Assembly (NCBI GenBank): GCA_965207915.1
Contig: OZ242304.1
Location: 1,550,001-1,614,000, forward strand
Length of the DNA stretch: 64,000 bases
Direction: 5' to 3'
Origin: VXNJ01 sp009840625
GTDB lineage: Bacteria > Chloroflexota > UBA11872 > VXNJ01
Shown here: piece by piece, positions 34,174 to 43,034 of the stretch
How positions within the stretch are numbered: position 1 is the first letter of the stretch
Layout of the letters: each line of letters starts with the position of its first letter
Made by a program: the position numbers and the translations under genes
The notes under the pieces: generated by a model
The model's input: only the letters and a program-made list of their open reading frames with translations
Database searches by the model: none
What the model was told of the DNA's origin: nothing

Positions 34174-34941
34174 TTACTGTTCCAGCGGCATCACTCCCTC
34201 TCCGGCCAGGGCCTGGGTCAGGCGGATGCTGTCGCCGGAGGTCTGGCAGGGATGGGTGTGGTGCAGGAGCCGGTCGACGGCGGCATTGGCCAGCGACTTG
34301 GGCATGATCTCGTCGAAGCGCGACGGATGCAGGTTCGAGGACAGGGCGATCGAGCGGCGCTCGTAGGCGGCGTCGATGACCCGGAAGAATCCCTCGGCGG
34401 TCTCCTGATCGATCGGCAGAAGGCCTATGTCGTCGATGACGATCAGGTCGACCTTCAGGATCTTCTGCACCGCCCTTAGCGCCGAGTTGTCGGCGCGCGA
34501 CCCCCTTATCAGGCGCCCCAGCTCCTCAAGCGAGAACCAGGACGCCTTGTAGCCGCGCTCTATCGCCCGGTGCGCCAGGGCCTCCAGGAAGTGGCTCTTG
34601 CCGGTGCCGGCCGGCCCGCAGGCGACCACGTTCTCCCTCCGCTCGATCCACTCCAGGGTCCGAAGCGCGCGCTGGGCCGGCAAAGGGATCGAGGACAGGT
34701 CCTCGTCCCAGGTGGCAAACGTCTTGCCCGAGGGAAGGTTGGCGCTTTTGAGGCGCTGGGCCCGCGAGGATCGCGCCCGGCCCTCGATCTCCTCTTCCAG
34801 CAGTGCTGACAGCGCCTCGGCCGGATCCCAGCGCTGCGACCGCGCGGTCTTTAAGAGCTCCGGGGCGGCCCTGCGCATGTAGGGCAGGCGCAGGGTGCGG
34901 AGCTGGGAAACGACCTTCTCAATTGCGTGCGGTGGGTTCAT
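34174..34941 (-). CDS. istB: IS21 transposition helper ATPase IstB
   Basis: A 255-aa AAA+ ATPase of the DnaC/IstB type. Walker A is VACGPAGTGKSHFLEAL (about residues 107-123), Walker B is LIVIDDIGLLP, and sensor 1 is LSSNLHPSRFDEI. The N-terminal region is the helical IstB-like part. It assists IstA in strand transfer and target choice. Its ATG overlaps the istA stop (ATGA), the common IS21 arrangement. Confidence 0.96.
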   Translation of the reverse strand: MNPPHAIEKVVSQLRTLRLPYMRRAAPELLKTARSQRWDPAEALSALLEEEIEGRARSSRAQRLKSANLPSGKTFATWDEDLSSIPLPAQRALRTLEWIERRENVVACGPAGTGKSHFLEALAHRAIERGYKASWFSLEELGRLIRGSRADNSALRAVQKILKVDLIVIDDIGLLPIDQETAEGFFRVIDAAYERRSIALSSNLHPSRFDEIMPKSLANAAVDRLLHHTHPCQTSGDSIRLTQALAGEGVMPLEQ

Positions 34942-36449
34942 GCGTCACGGCTCCCGTTTGCGCCGAAGTCCCGCCAGCCTTTGAGGGTCTCCTGCCGCGG
35001 GAAGGCGTCCTCGGGCGGGCGGTGCAGCCGGCGCGGCGACCCGGCCACCAGGATGGAGGCGATGTCGCCGAAGCCGAACCGCTCGCAGTGCTCGGCCACC
35101 GCCAGGGCGGCGTCAACGTCCTCCCTGCCTTCCAGTCGCGCAAGTTCGACGATCTCGACCAGCTTCTCGCCCAGCCTCCCCGCGCCGGCGTCGCAGGCGG
35201 CTTTGAGCCAGCGCCCGGCGTTGGGGCCGATCCCCAGGAACTCCGCCTGCAGCGGGTTCTGGGGTATGGGTTCCCGCCGAAGCGCCCCCGGCGGCGGATC
35301 GCCCGCGTAGTGGTCCTCGTCGATCACCCGCGCCCCGCGCCCGGCCAGCCGGTGCCGGGCGACCTCGCGCCAGCCGCCGCCGTTCTCTGAGCGGGCGCTG
35401 ATGATCAGCCGATCGCCCTGCTCCCTGACCAGGACCTTCTCGCCGGCCAGCTCGGAAGGCGCCGAGTACCGGGCCGATTCCCAGGCGATCAGGCCGTCGC
35501 CCGGATCGACCGTGCGCTCCCTGCCCAGGGCGGCCGCAAACGGCGTCCGCGGCAGGGGATGCAGGGACCGGCGTTCCTCCGCCAGCATCTTTATGGGCGC
35601 CCGCCGGGTTACCCGGTGCGCGCGAGTGTTGACCTCGCGCATGAACTCGTCGCAGGCGTCTGCCAGCTCGCCGAAGGACTGGTACTGCGATCGCAGGTTC
35701 AGATCCGAGGGAAGCAGGTCCTGCTTGGCCAGGGCGACGGTTCGCTCCGAACCGCCTTTGGTCTGGGGATCCGCCGGCATGCAGAGCTGCATCGTCGTGC
35801 CGTAGTGGCGTGCGAACCGCACCATTTCCGGGTGCTTTAACGGCAGGTTGGCGATCCGGCCCGGCGTAATCGCCTTCTGGTTGTCGGTGAGCCAGTGCGC
35901 GGGCGTCCCGCCGAAGATCGCCATCGCCTCCGAGAGGCAGCCGATCAGCGAGGGCTGCTTGCGGTCGTAGACCGGCAGCACAATCCGGTACCTGGACCAG
36001 GCCAGCCAGGCGCAGAAGAGATAGGTCTTGCGCCCGCCAACCGCCGGCCCGTCGGCCCAGTCAAACTGGGCCCAGTGCCCGGGTTCGGTGACCCAGGGCC
36101 GGAAGATGCGCCGGTTCTGCTTTTGGTAGGCCTTCTTGGCCGCCGCCACCGCGCTGCGCACGGTGCGGTCCGATCCGCGGTAACCCATGTTTTTAAGGCG
36201 TTTGCAGACCGCCTTGGCGCGGACCTTGCCGGAAGACTCGGCCACCAGCTCCTCGATCTTGGCCCGGTAGGGATCGATGATCGAGGCCCGGGGGCGCTTG
36301 AGGGGATCGCCCAGCGCGCCCTGCCTGCGCTTTTTCACGTAGGCGATCACGGTGTGGGGCGAGCAGCCGCACTGCCGGGCCGTTTCCCGGTAGGAGAGGG
36401 TCTGGTCGTAGACCTGAAGAATCTTCATGATTTCCTCGGTAGATTTCAT
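34938..36449 (-). CDS. istA: IS21 transposase IstA
   Basis: A 503-aa DDE transposase. An N-terminal helix-turn-helix is visible (LSYRETARQCGCSPHTVIAYVKKRR). The catalytic core has Asp in HWAQFDWADGP, Asp in HWLTDNQKA, and Glu in GGSERTVALAKQDLLP. A C-terminal SH3-like beta region follows (GLIAWESARYSAPSELAGEKVLVREQGD). ATG 36449 (KSTEEIMKILQVYDQ) is preferred to the ATG 15 codons upstream. The frame is intact, so the element could be active. Confidence 0.95.
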   Translation of the reverse strand: MKSTEEIMKILQVYDQTLSYRETARQCGCSPHTVIAYVKKRRQGALGDPLKRPRASIIDPYRAKIEELVAESSGKVRAKAVCKRLKNMGYRGSDRTVRSAVAAAKKAYQKQNRRIFRPWVTEPGHWAQFDWADGPAVGGRKTYLFCAWLAWSRYRIVLPVYDRKQPSLIGCLSEAMAIFGGTPAHWLTDNQKAITPGRIANLPLKHPEMVRFARHYGTTMQLCMPADPQTKGGSERTVALAKQDLLPSDLNLRSQYQSFGELADACDEFMREVNTRAHRVTRRAPIKMLAEERRSLHPLPRTPFAAALGRERTVDPGDGLIAWESARYSAPSELAGEKVLVREQGDRLIISARSENGGGWREVARHRLAGRGARVIDEDHYAGDPPPGALRREPIPQNPLQAEFLGIGPNAGRWLKAACDAGAGRLGEKLVEIVELARLEGREDVDAALAVAEHCERFGFGDIASILVAGSPRRLHRPPEDAFPRQETLKGWRDFGANGSRDA

Positions 36450-36630
36450 TGGCGACTCCGCTTGCCGCTGGCGTTGGAACACCAGCAAAGTCAAGCCGGA
36501 GAAGCCCCCGTCGGGGCCGTTGACGGCCCCGACGGGTTACCTGATCGAGGAAGGCATCAGGCCATGGTGGGCAGGTTCATCGCCACGGTACGTGCGGTAT
36601 CGGTGGCCGCAGCCATGCCGGGCGGTTGCT

Positions 36631-36777
36631 GGTTGCCAAAACCGCCTTTGGCCGTGCAGTTTCGTTTCCGCGAGCGTGCACTTTTACGTTTCCGCGGCTC
36701 CGCAGATTTCCGTAGGTGTGCAGTTTCTGGTTGCCAAAACCGCCAGTCGGCGTGCGGTTTCATTTCCGTAGGTGTGC
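36631..36777. repeat. Internal direct repeats in the IS21 right end
   Basis: GGTTGCCAAAACCGCC occurs at 36631-36646 and 36729-36744. TTTCCGTAGGTGTGC occurs at 36707-36721 and 36763-36777. Such multiple terminal repeats are expected as transposase-binding sites in IS21 ends. The reverse complement GCACACCTACGGAA is matched by CGCACGACTACGGAA at the left end (about 33671-33685), linking the two ends. Confidence 0.85.
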
Positions 36778-36798
36778 GTTTTTACGATTCCGCCGACA

Positions 36799-36803
36799 CA
36801 GAT
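36799..36803. repeat. IS21 target-site duplication, right copy
   Basis: CAGAT immediately follows the CA end of the element, matching 33646-33650. Reading on in frame from 36804 gives TCA GGG CAA, which continues the disrupted gene. Confidence 0.9.
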
Positions 36804-36857
36804 TCAGGGCAAATTGCCGCATTACCTGCGAATGCAGGCCGCCACCCGATCTTTCGC

Positions 36858-38744
36858 GTGGCGTGTATGTTCGCCCTGGCGGGGCTGATCGCGGTGGTGT
36901 TTTCGTCGGGATTCACCGACCGCGCCGCGGCGACCCATCACGATTGCGGGTTCGTACTCGGGTTTGCCGGGCTGCAGGCCCTGATTCCGGACGCGGTCGG
37001 CGATTGCCTGGAAAACGAGCAGCACAATCCAGGTGACGGCATTACCCGCCAGGCCACCACCGGCGGCGTGCTTACCTGGCACAAGGCGAGCAACTGGACC
37101 GGTTTCACCGACGGTTACCACACCTGGGTGAACGGCCCGCTCGGGCTGCAGCAGCGTTTGGCCATCGAACGGTTCGACTGGGAGCCCGAATCGATCGCGT
37201 TGAGCGCCGTCGCCGACGCCGACGCGCAGACGCTCGCGTACGTTACGGCGGCGATTGCCCTGTACGAGGAGAGCGGCCTGGAAGCGACCACGGCCCACTA
37301 CAACAGCCAGGCAAGCATCGAAGGCGAGCGCTCACTGATCCTGGTTGAAAAGGCCACTTTGAGGGCCCTGGCGGCGCCCATTTTCCGCAACCTAGTGGGT
37401 GCAACGCTGCCGCCCGGCCATTCGCTTGCCCGGGTTGTGCGCGCGGTCGACGAAAACGGTGTATGGCTCAATCACCTGCAGACGAACCCGGTTACCGGCC
37501 AGCGTGAGCCGAAGCGGAGCTACTTCGTGCTTCACGACGGCCTCGTATTCGGGTCCGGGCACTTCTCGGTCCGGGCAAATCTGGCCGGAATCATCCGCGA
37601 ATACATCAGCAACGCGATAACGCTGTACCGGAACCGGGGCCTTGACGCCGCGGTCAAGTACTACAACAGCCGCGCCAGCGTTGATGGCGAGCTTTACCTA
37701 TTCCTGATGGATCCCGAAGACATTTACTTGGTCCATCCGATCTTTCCCCACCTGAGGGGCACCGACATCAAAGACGTCGTCGGATCAAACGGCTACGAAC
37801 TCGGGATCGAGATTGCCAAGGCAACGCCGGAAGGGCACTGGGTCGAATACCTGTGGCCGAACCCGGTAACCGGTCGCGAGGAGCCCAAGACGACCTGGGT
37901 CGTCCGATACGATGGCCACATCTTTGCTTCGGGCTACTACACCCCCGACCCGGACGCCGAGCCGCCCGCCTACGTGGGCGCGGACCCGCGCGAATTCACC
38001 GTCGATTACGTGCAGCGGGCAATTGAGCGCTACGAGCGCGACGGCCTTGAGTCGATGACGCAGTTCTACAACAGCGTGGCGGCGTTTGAGGGGCAGTTCT
38101 ACCTGTTTGCGACTGACGCGAACGACATCTACTTCGTCCATCCGCTGCTCCCGCGGCTGATCGGCACAGACATCAAGGAAGTTAAGGGGGACGACGGGTT
38201 TGAGCTCGGCAAGGAGCTTGCCAAGGCGACCGAAGATCAGGGTGTCTGGGTCGAATACCTCTGGCCGCATCCGGCGACCCTGCGCGATGCCCTGAAGGTC
38301 TCGTACGCCATCCGGCACGATGGGCTCCTCTTTGCCTCCGGCTACTACCCGACGCCTGACAACCGCGAGGAACATACCCAGGCATACGTACAGGCGGCAA
38401 TCGACCTCTACGAGAGTGAAGGCCTAGACGCGACCGTGGCGCACTATTCCAGCACCGAGAGCTTCGATGGCGCGACCTTCCTGTTCTTAATCGGCGCCGA
38501 CGACAACTACCTGGTGCATCCGCTGCTTCCGCAACGGGTCGGCACTGACGTGAAGCTGGTGCGCGCCCGGGGAGTTGACGGGGCCGTTTACAACTACGGG
38601 GAACAGATCGCCGGCGTCACCGAGGAAGGTCGCTGGTTCCACAACCTGAGACCAGGCGCCCAGGGAACCGGCAGCGCCGTCCACGCTTGGGTCATTCGCC
38701 ACGACGGGCTCATCTTCGGGTCGGCGTACTTCGACGATGATTAG
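36858..38744 (+). CDS. Secreted protein with four Cache-like repeats, 5' end disrupted by IS21
   Basis: The remaining frame encodes a signal-like segment (MFALAGLIAVVFSSGFTD) then a domain with TTGGVLTWHKASNWTGFTDG. Four repeats of about 120 residues follow (near 37230, 37590, 37995 and 38376). Each starts like Y-AI-LYE-GL---YNS and continues YLF-D--D-YLVHP--P, then WVEYLWPNPVTG and DG--FASGYY. This is the pattern of single-Cache-type extracellular sensor repeats. The original start is ATG 33639, cut off by IS21 after four codons. GTG 36858 or ATG 36867 could still serve as a start, but the original ribosome site is lost. There is no kinase or chemotaxis domain. A related lipoprotein lies at 56231. 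Confidence 0.8.
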   Translation: MACMFALAGLIAVVFSSGFTDRAAATHHDCGFVLGFAGLQALIPDAVGDCLENEQHNPGDGITRQATTGGVLTWHKASNWTGFTDGYHTWVNGPLGLQQRLAIERFDWEPESIALSAVADADAQTLAYVTAAIALYEESGLEATTAHYNSQASIEGERSLILVEKATLRALAAPIFRNLVGATLPPGHSLARVVRAVDENGVWLNHLQTNPVTGQREPKRSYFVLHDGLVFGSGHFSVRANLAGIIREYISNAITLYRNRGLDAAVKYYNSRASVDGELYLFLMDPEDIYLVHPIFPHLRGTDIKDVVGSNGYELGIEIAKATPEGHWVEYLWPNPVTGREEPKTTWVVRYDGHIFASGYYTPDPDAEPPAYVGADPREFTVDYVQRAIERYERDGLESMTQFYNSVAAFEGQFYLFATDANDIYFVHPLLPRLIGTDIKEVKGDDGFELGKELAKATEDQGVWVEYLWPHPATLRDALKVSYAIRHDGLLFASGYYPTPDNREEHTQAYVQAAIDLYESEGLDATVAHYSSTESFDGATFLFLIGADDNYLVHPLLPQRVGTDVKLVRARGVDGAVYNYGEQIAGVTEEGRWFHNLRPGAQGTGSAVHAWVIRHDGLIFGSAYFDDD

Positions 38745-38931
38745 CCGTCCGGAGAGCACCCCAAGAATCCGGCATTAGCATCGCAATTGTGCCGGCGGTT
38801 CCGGTCGCCGGCACAATCTGCCCCTTCCTGAGGCCAATCGACCGGACTTAGTGCTTACCCGAGGGTGTCGGTTGGTCTGGCCGGCGACCGATCTGCCCGC
38901 GCCCGGAATCCGTGCCACCGGCCAGTTGGGA

Positions 38932-40569
38932 CTACTTTTCGATGCGGCAGGTGATTACGTCGACACCGTGGTACTTGCGGTGGTGAACGGATGAAGCGTA
39001 GTGCTGCAAGAGTCTTGTCGAAAGTTGTTGCGCGTCGTCTGTGGTCGCGTGATCGCCGAGGTAGGCGAGTTGGTCTTCGATGTTTCCTTCGACCTGATCG
39101 CGCGAATAGACGACCAGCTCGACCTCGGCAGCGTCTCCGTCGGGGTGCACCGAGGCGACCAGACGCCGGCCGTTTTCGGACCCGGCTTCGCTTCCCTGTT
39201 CCAACAGGGTCAGCACCGCCTCTTCAACGACCAGGTTGAGCCGGGACTTGGCGCTCTCGCCCCATTTGTTCCGCGCGGCGAATTGATCAAGCAGCCGGGA
39301 AATGTCGGTCAGGGCCGAAGGCGACAACTCCACCCTGAGCTTGCCCGGCCAGAGACTGCGGAATTCCGTGGCCGCGGTCATTCCTATAGCCGTGAGTGCG
39401 CCCACGATGATCGTGTTGCCGATCAGTTCGCCCAGGATGCCGTCGCTTAACTGGCCGAACGTGCCGGCCGAAAGACCAAGTACCAGCGATACGCCGGTGA
39501 TCACCGATTTGCGGTTGGTCATCGGGCTGGAGAAGACCCACTTGGCGCCCTCGATGAAGAGCAGCCCGAACACGAACACGTAGACCGCGCTGATCACCGA
39601 ATTCGGCGTAGCCGCAATCGCCGCCACCACTTTGGAGAACCCGGCGATCAAGAGGGTGAAGATTCCCAGGTAGATCCCGACGCTGCGGGCGGCGTTTCCA
39701 GTGAATCCGATGTAGACCGCGGTCGACGACCAGGGGGCGGAGACCGGCAGTGTGGCCAACAACCCGGTCAGCAGGGTGGTGGCCCCGTAGACGTTCAGGC
39801 CGCTCTGGACTTTTCTGAAGTCCAGCGCCACCGGATTGGCATAGGAGGCCCGGTTGATGACCGAAAGGTCGCCGACGACCTTGAGAAACGCGGTGAGCTT
39901 GACGACCAGGAACGCCGGCAGCATCGACCAGTAGTTGACTCCGAAATCAAGGCTCCAGCCGGGCCAGGCCAGGTCGAAAACGCTCAACCAGGGGGCATCG
40001 GTCACCAGCCCGAAATCGTAGAGCCCCATCGGAAACGCCACCAGCAGCCCGGCGGCGACCGCGATCGGCAGGGTCCATACGCGTCGCGCCGGCGAGGCCT
40101 GGACCGCCGCCCAGAGGCCCGCGCCCAGGGCGACCAGTCCGGGTATGAAAACAAACGCGGACTGGTCCTGCGATTGGTCGATCGAGCGGTCCACGATGAA
40201 GGGAACCGCCGAAACGGCCACCAGCATGATGATTATTCCGCTGACCGTGGGCGTGAACACCCGCCGCAGCGAGGCCAGCCGCGGAACGATCGCAAACTGC
40301 AGGATGGTGGTCGTTACCACAAGGGTCGCCAGCAAGCCGGGACCCCCCTGTGCCAACGCCAGCACCGACATCGCCAACAGCGGGACGTTCAGGTTGGTCA
40401 CGACCAGGCCCCCCGAACCCAGGTGGCGGTAGGGGAAGGCGTGCAGGATCATGCTCAGGCCGGAAATGGCCAACCCCGTGAACGTGACCCAGGCCAGGTA
40501 GCCGTCCGACTGTCCGGAGGCCCGGACCACGAACGCGGTCAGCAGGATGATGCTGGCCGTGTTGGGCAC
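38932..40569 (-). CDS. NCS2-type permease fused to a degenerate GHKL ATPase domain
   Basis: About 390 N-terminal residues form a polytopic permease resembling the nucleobase:cation symporter-2 (uracil-xanthine) family. The last 130 residues resemble an RsbW-like GHKL ATPase (ESAKSRLNLVVEEAVLTLLEQGS, then VELVVYSRDQ). The N-box Asn expected four residues after EE is Leu or Thr, and no DxGxG is visible, so ATP binding may be lost. The frame begins at GTG 40569, but a probable natural N-terminus (ATG 40634, GGGGTGA upstream, MRYEPADSCPAPQ) lies in another frame. One extra base near GGG 40578-40580 would join them. Confidence 0.75.
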   Translation of the reverse strand: MPNTASIILLTAFVVRASGQSDGYLAWVTFTGLAISGLSMILHAFPYRHLGSGGLVVTNLNVPLLAMSVLALAQGGPGLLATLVVTTTILQFAIVPRLASLRRVFTPTVSGIIIMLVAVSAVPFIVDRSIDQSQDQSAFVFIPGLVALGAGLWAAVQASPARRVWTLPIAVAAGLLVAFPMGLYDFGLVTDAPWLSVFDLAWPGWSLDFGVNYWSMLPAFLVVKLTAFLKVVGDLSVINRASYANPVALDFRKVQSGLNVYGATTLLTGLLATLPVSAPWSSTAVYIGFTGNAARSVGIYLGIFTLLIAGFSKVVAAIAATPNSVISAVYVFVFGLLFIEGAKWVFSSPMTNRKSVITGVSLVLGLSAGTFGQLSDGILGELIGNTIIVGALTAIGMTAATEFRSLWPGKLRVELSPSALTDISRLLDQFAARNKWGESAKSRLNLVVEEAVLTLLEQGSEAGSENGRRLVASVHPDGDAAEVELVVYSRDQVEGNIEDQLAYLGDHATTDDAQQLSTRLLQHYASSVHHRKYHGVDVITCRIEK

Positions 40570-40882
40570 GAAGATCAGGGCGCGGAGGCGATCGCCTGAG
40601 GGGCCGGACAGCTGTCGGCCGGCTCGTACCGCATCTGAATCACCCCGACCCTTGTTGCTAGTCCAAGCCCCGGCGCCCGCGTATCAACGCAGAGTCACGT
40701 TACTCCGGCGCGCAGTTTCAATATTCGCCATACGCGGCGGCCGGAGACCCCAATCGGGCCGGAGCCGTGCTCAGCCGACGTTTCGCGGCCTTTAAGGCGA
40801 ATAGCTAATGCGGCGCCGGGCCGGTCCAGGAGGGCCGGCGCCCCCGCGGTCCGGGGCGCCTGGGTTTACGACTTTCGGCGGG

Positions 40883-42838
40883 CTAGGCTCCCGAAGGGTC
40901 GCGTTTTAAGCGAGGGGTCTGGGGAACGTTTTCGGCCGGCGGTGAAGGTGCCGTTTCAGTGTCGTCGGATTCGGCCTCGGGTTCGGTATCGCGGTTCGGG
41001 GCCGGCAGCGGGACATCCTCACCTCTGAGCAAGGCCTCAAACGTCGGAACCTCGATGCTCTCGGCCTGGATCAGGAAGCGGGAGATAGTCTCCAACTCGC
41101 CCATGTGGCCCCTTAGCACCGTAGTGGCGCGGTCATGGGCCTGGGTGACTATCTGGGTCACTTCGTCGTCAATGCGTTGGGCGACCGCTTCCGAGTAATT
41201 GCGCGATTCCTGAATGTCCCGGCCCAGGAAGACCAGTTCGTCCTTGCGCCCGAAAGTACGCGGACCGAGTTGGCGGCTCATTCCGTAGCGGGTGACCATC
41301 TGTCGGGCCAGTTCGGTGGCCCGCTCCAGGTCATTGGATGCCCCGGTCGTGAATTCCTCGTAGATGATCAGTTCGGCGGCCCGACCGCCCATCATGGTGG
41401 CAATCTGGTCCTCGAACTGGGTCTTGGACATCATCGAGCGATCGGTGGGCGGCAGGAAGCGGGTGTATCCGCCCATTCGCCCGCGGGCGATGATCGAGAT
41501 CTTGTGCACCGGGTCCATCTCGCCCATGTAGTGGCCGACGATGGCGTGACCGACCTCGTGGTAGGCGGTGATTTCCTTCTCGCGCGCGGTGATCACCCGG
41601 CTCTTGCGCTCGGGTCCGGCAACCACGCGGTCGATCGCCTCTTCCAGCTCGAGCATCGAGATCTCGGTCTTGTTCTCGCGCGCGGCCAGGATGGCGGCCT
41701 CGTTGAGCAGGTTCTCCAGGTCGGCGCCGGTGAAACCGGAAGTCTCTTTGGCCAGCACCAGCAGGTCGACGTCCTGGGCGATTGGTTTGCCCTTGGCGTG
41801 GACCCGCAGGATCGCCTCGCGGCCGCGGATGTCGGGCCGGTCGAGGATCACGCGCCGGTCGAATCGCCCCGGCCGGAGGAGAGCCGGATCAAGGATGTCG
41901 GGGCGGTTGGTTGCTGCGACGACGATCACCTTGGTGTCGGTCTCGAACCCGTCCATCTCCACCAGGATCTGGTTCAGGGTCTGCTCGCGCTCGTCGTGCG
42001 AGCCGCCCAGACCGGCGCCGCGCTGGCGCCCGACCGCATCGATCTCGTCGACGAATATCAGGCACGGGGCGCTCTGGCGCGCCTTTTCGAACAGGTCGCG
42101 CACCCGCGATGCGCCCACGCCTACGAACATTTCGACGAATTCGGACCCCGAGAGCGAGAAGAACGGCACCCCGGCCTCGCCGGCGACGGCCTTGGCCAGG
42201 TAGGTCTTGCCGGTCCCGGGCGGTCCCACCAGCAGGATGCCGGCCGGGATACGGGCGCCGATCTTGGTGAATTTTTCGGGGTACTTCAGGAACTCGACAA
42301 CCTCGGTCAGTTCCTGCTTGGCCTCGTCAACGCCCTGGACGTCCTTGAAGGTGACGGTGGGGCGCTGGCCCGAGATGACCCGTGCCTTGGTCCGTCCGAA
42401 GGAGAGCGCCTGGTTATTCGACCCCTGCGCCTGGCGCATCATGAAGAACAACAGGCCGACGATGAAGATGATCGGCAGGAACGAGAACAGTCCGCCCAGA
42501 ATCCCGCCCAATCGTGACGGTTCGGCGTATTCGACCTCGACCTGATTCAGGGCGATGTTGGCGGCCCGCAGGTCGGCGATGACGTCGGTTTCCGAACCGA
42601 TCGCCGCCGAGCGCGTCACCCCGGCCGAATTCGTGTACTGGACGGTGTCGCTGCCGGTTACGTACAACTGCGGCCGCGAACCTGCCAGCACGTCCCGCTG
42701 GACGTCGGCCAGCATCTCCGAGTAGGAGTAGTGCGGGGTGTTGCCGGACGGCGAGAAGACGATGAACAGCACCGCCAGCACCGCCACCGCGATGATCAGG
42801 TATACGAACCCGTTGCGCATCCAGCGGTTGTTCATCAC
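40883..42838 (-). CDS. ftsH: ATP-dependent zinc metalloprotease FtsH
   Basis: A 651-aa membrane AAA protease that degrades misfolded membrane and regulatory proteins. Two N-terminal spans (about residues 10-28 and 108-132) frame an extracytoplasmic domain. Walker A is LLVGPPGTGKTYLAKAVAG, Walker B is CLIFVDEIDAVGRQRG, and the second region of homology is LDPALLRPGRFDRRVILDRPD. The zinc site is HEVGHAIVGHYM with the third ligand later (EEFTTGASNDLERAT). An acidic C-terminus rich in Asp/Glu is present. It lies downstream of tilS with a 196-bp gap. Confidence 0.97.
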   Translation of the reverse strand: MMNNRWMRNGFVYLIIAVAVLAVLFIVFSPSGNTPHYSYSEMLADVQRDVLAGSRPQLYVTGSDTVQYTNSAGVTRSAAIGSETDVIADLRAANIALNQVEVEYAEPSRLGGILGGLFSFLPIIFIVGLLFFMMRQAQGSNNQALSFGRTKARVISGQRPTVTFKDVQGVDEAKQELTEVVEFLKYPEKFTKIGARIPAGILLVGPPGTGKTYLAKAVAGEAGVPFFSLSGSEFVEMFVGVGASRVRDLFEKARQSAPCLIFVDEIDAVGRQRGAGLGGSHDEREQTLNQILVEMDGFETDTKVIVVAATNRPDILDPALLRPGRFDRRVILDRPDIRGREAILRVHAKGKPIAQDVDLLVLAKETSGFTGADLENLLNEAAILAARENKTEISMLELEEAIDRVVAGPERKSRVITAREKEITAYHEVGHAIVGHYMGEMDPVHKISIIARGRMGGYTRFLPPTDRSMMSKTQFEDQIATMMGGRAAELIIYEEFTTGASNDLERATELARQMVTRYGMSRQLGPRTFGRKDELVFLGRDIQESRNYSEAVAQRIDDEVTQIVTQAHDRATTVLRGHMGELETISRFLIQAESIEVPTFEALLRGEDVPLPAPNRDTEPEAESDDTETAPSPPAENVPQTPRLKRDPSGA

Positions 42839-42933
42839 GGCAGGTTCCGTCCCGGAACTGTGCTGGTGCGAGCCGTGTCGGTGGCGTTTTCAGGGCTCAC
42901 CCGGAGTTGGGGTCGCAAGGTCTTTTTCTACCA

Positions 42934-42962
42934 GTTCTAAGGTTTGCCAGTCTAGCACCCAA
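42934..42962 (-). promoter_or_regulatory. Candidate sigma-70 promoter of ftsH
   Basis: On the minus strand TTGGGT (42962-42957), a 17-bp spacer, and TAGAAC (42939-42934) form a plausible promoter about 95 bp upstream of the ftsH start. The gap between tilS and ftsH is otherwise GC-moderate with T-rich patches. Assigned by motif and position only. Confidence 0.4.
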
Positions 42963-43034
42963 TCTTGGGAAGACTGCTGCTAACCCTTGATACGAATGCC
43001 CGTCCGCGGCGGATTGCCTGACCCCGCCGCGAGG

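Larger units (their letters stand above)
33651..36798 (-). mobile_element. IS21-family insertion sequence, complete
   Basis: A 3148-bp element carrying istA and istB on the minus strand. The ends are related inverted repeats. The left end reads TGTCGGTGGCG and later CGCAC-CTACGGAA. The right end read inward gives TGTCGGCGG and later CGCAC-CTACGGAA. Ends are TG and CA, and CAGAT is duplicated on both sides. The right end has further internal direct repeats. Both genes look intact and the two ends are still flanked by identical copies of the target, so the insertion is probably recent and the element may be mobile. Confidence 0.95.

Noticed and set aside
35895..38744. A 949-codon open frame on the plus strand as one gene
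   Set aside because: The first 300 codons are antisense to istA and lie inside the IS21 element. Only the part after 36804 belongs to the host gene.
41135..42517. 460-codon plus-strand frame opposite ftsH
   Set aside because: ftsH is intact on the other strand with all AAA and zinc motifs; the antisense frame has a biased composition typical of shadows.
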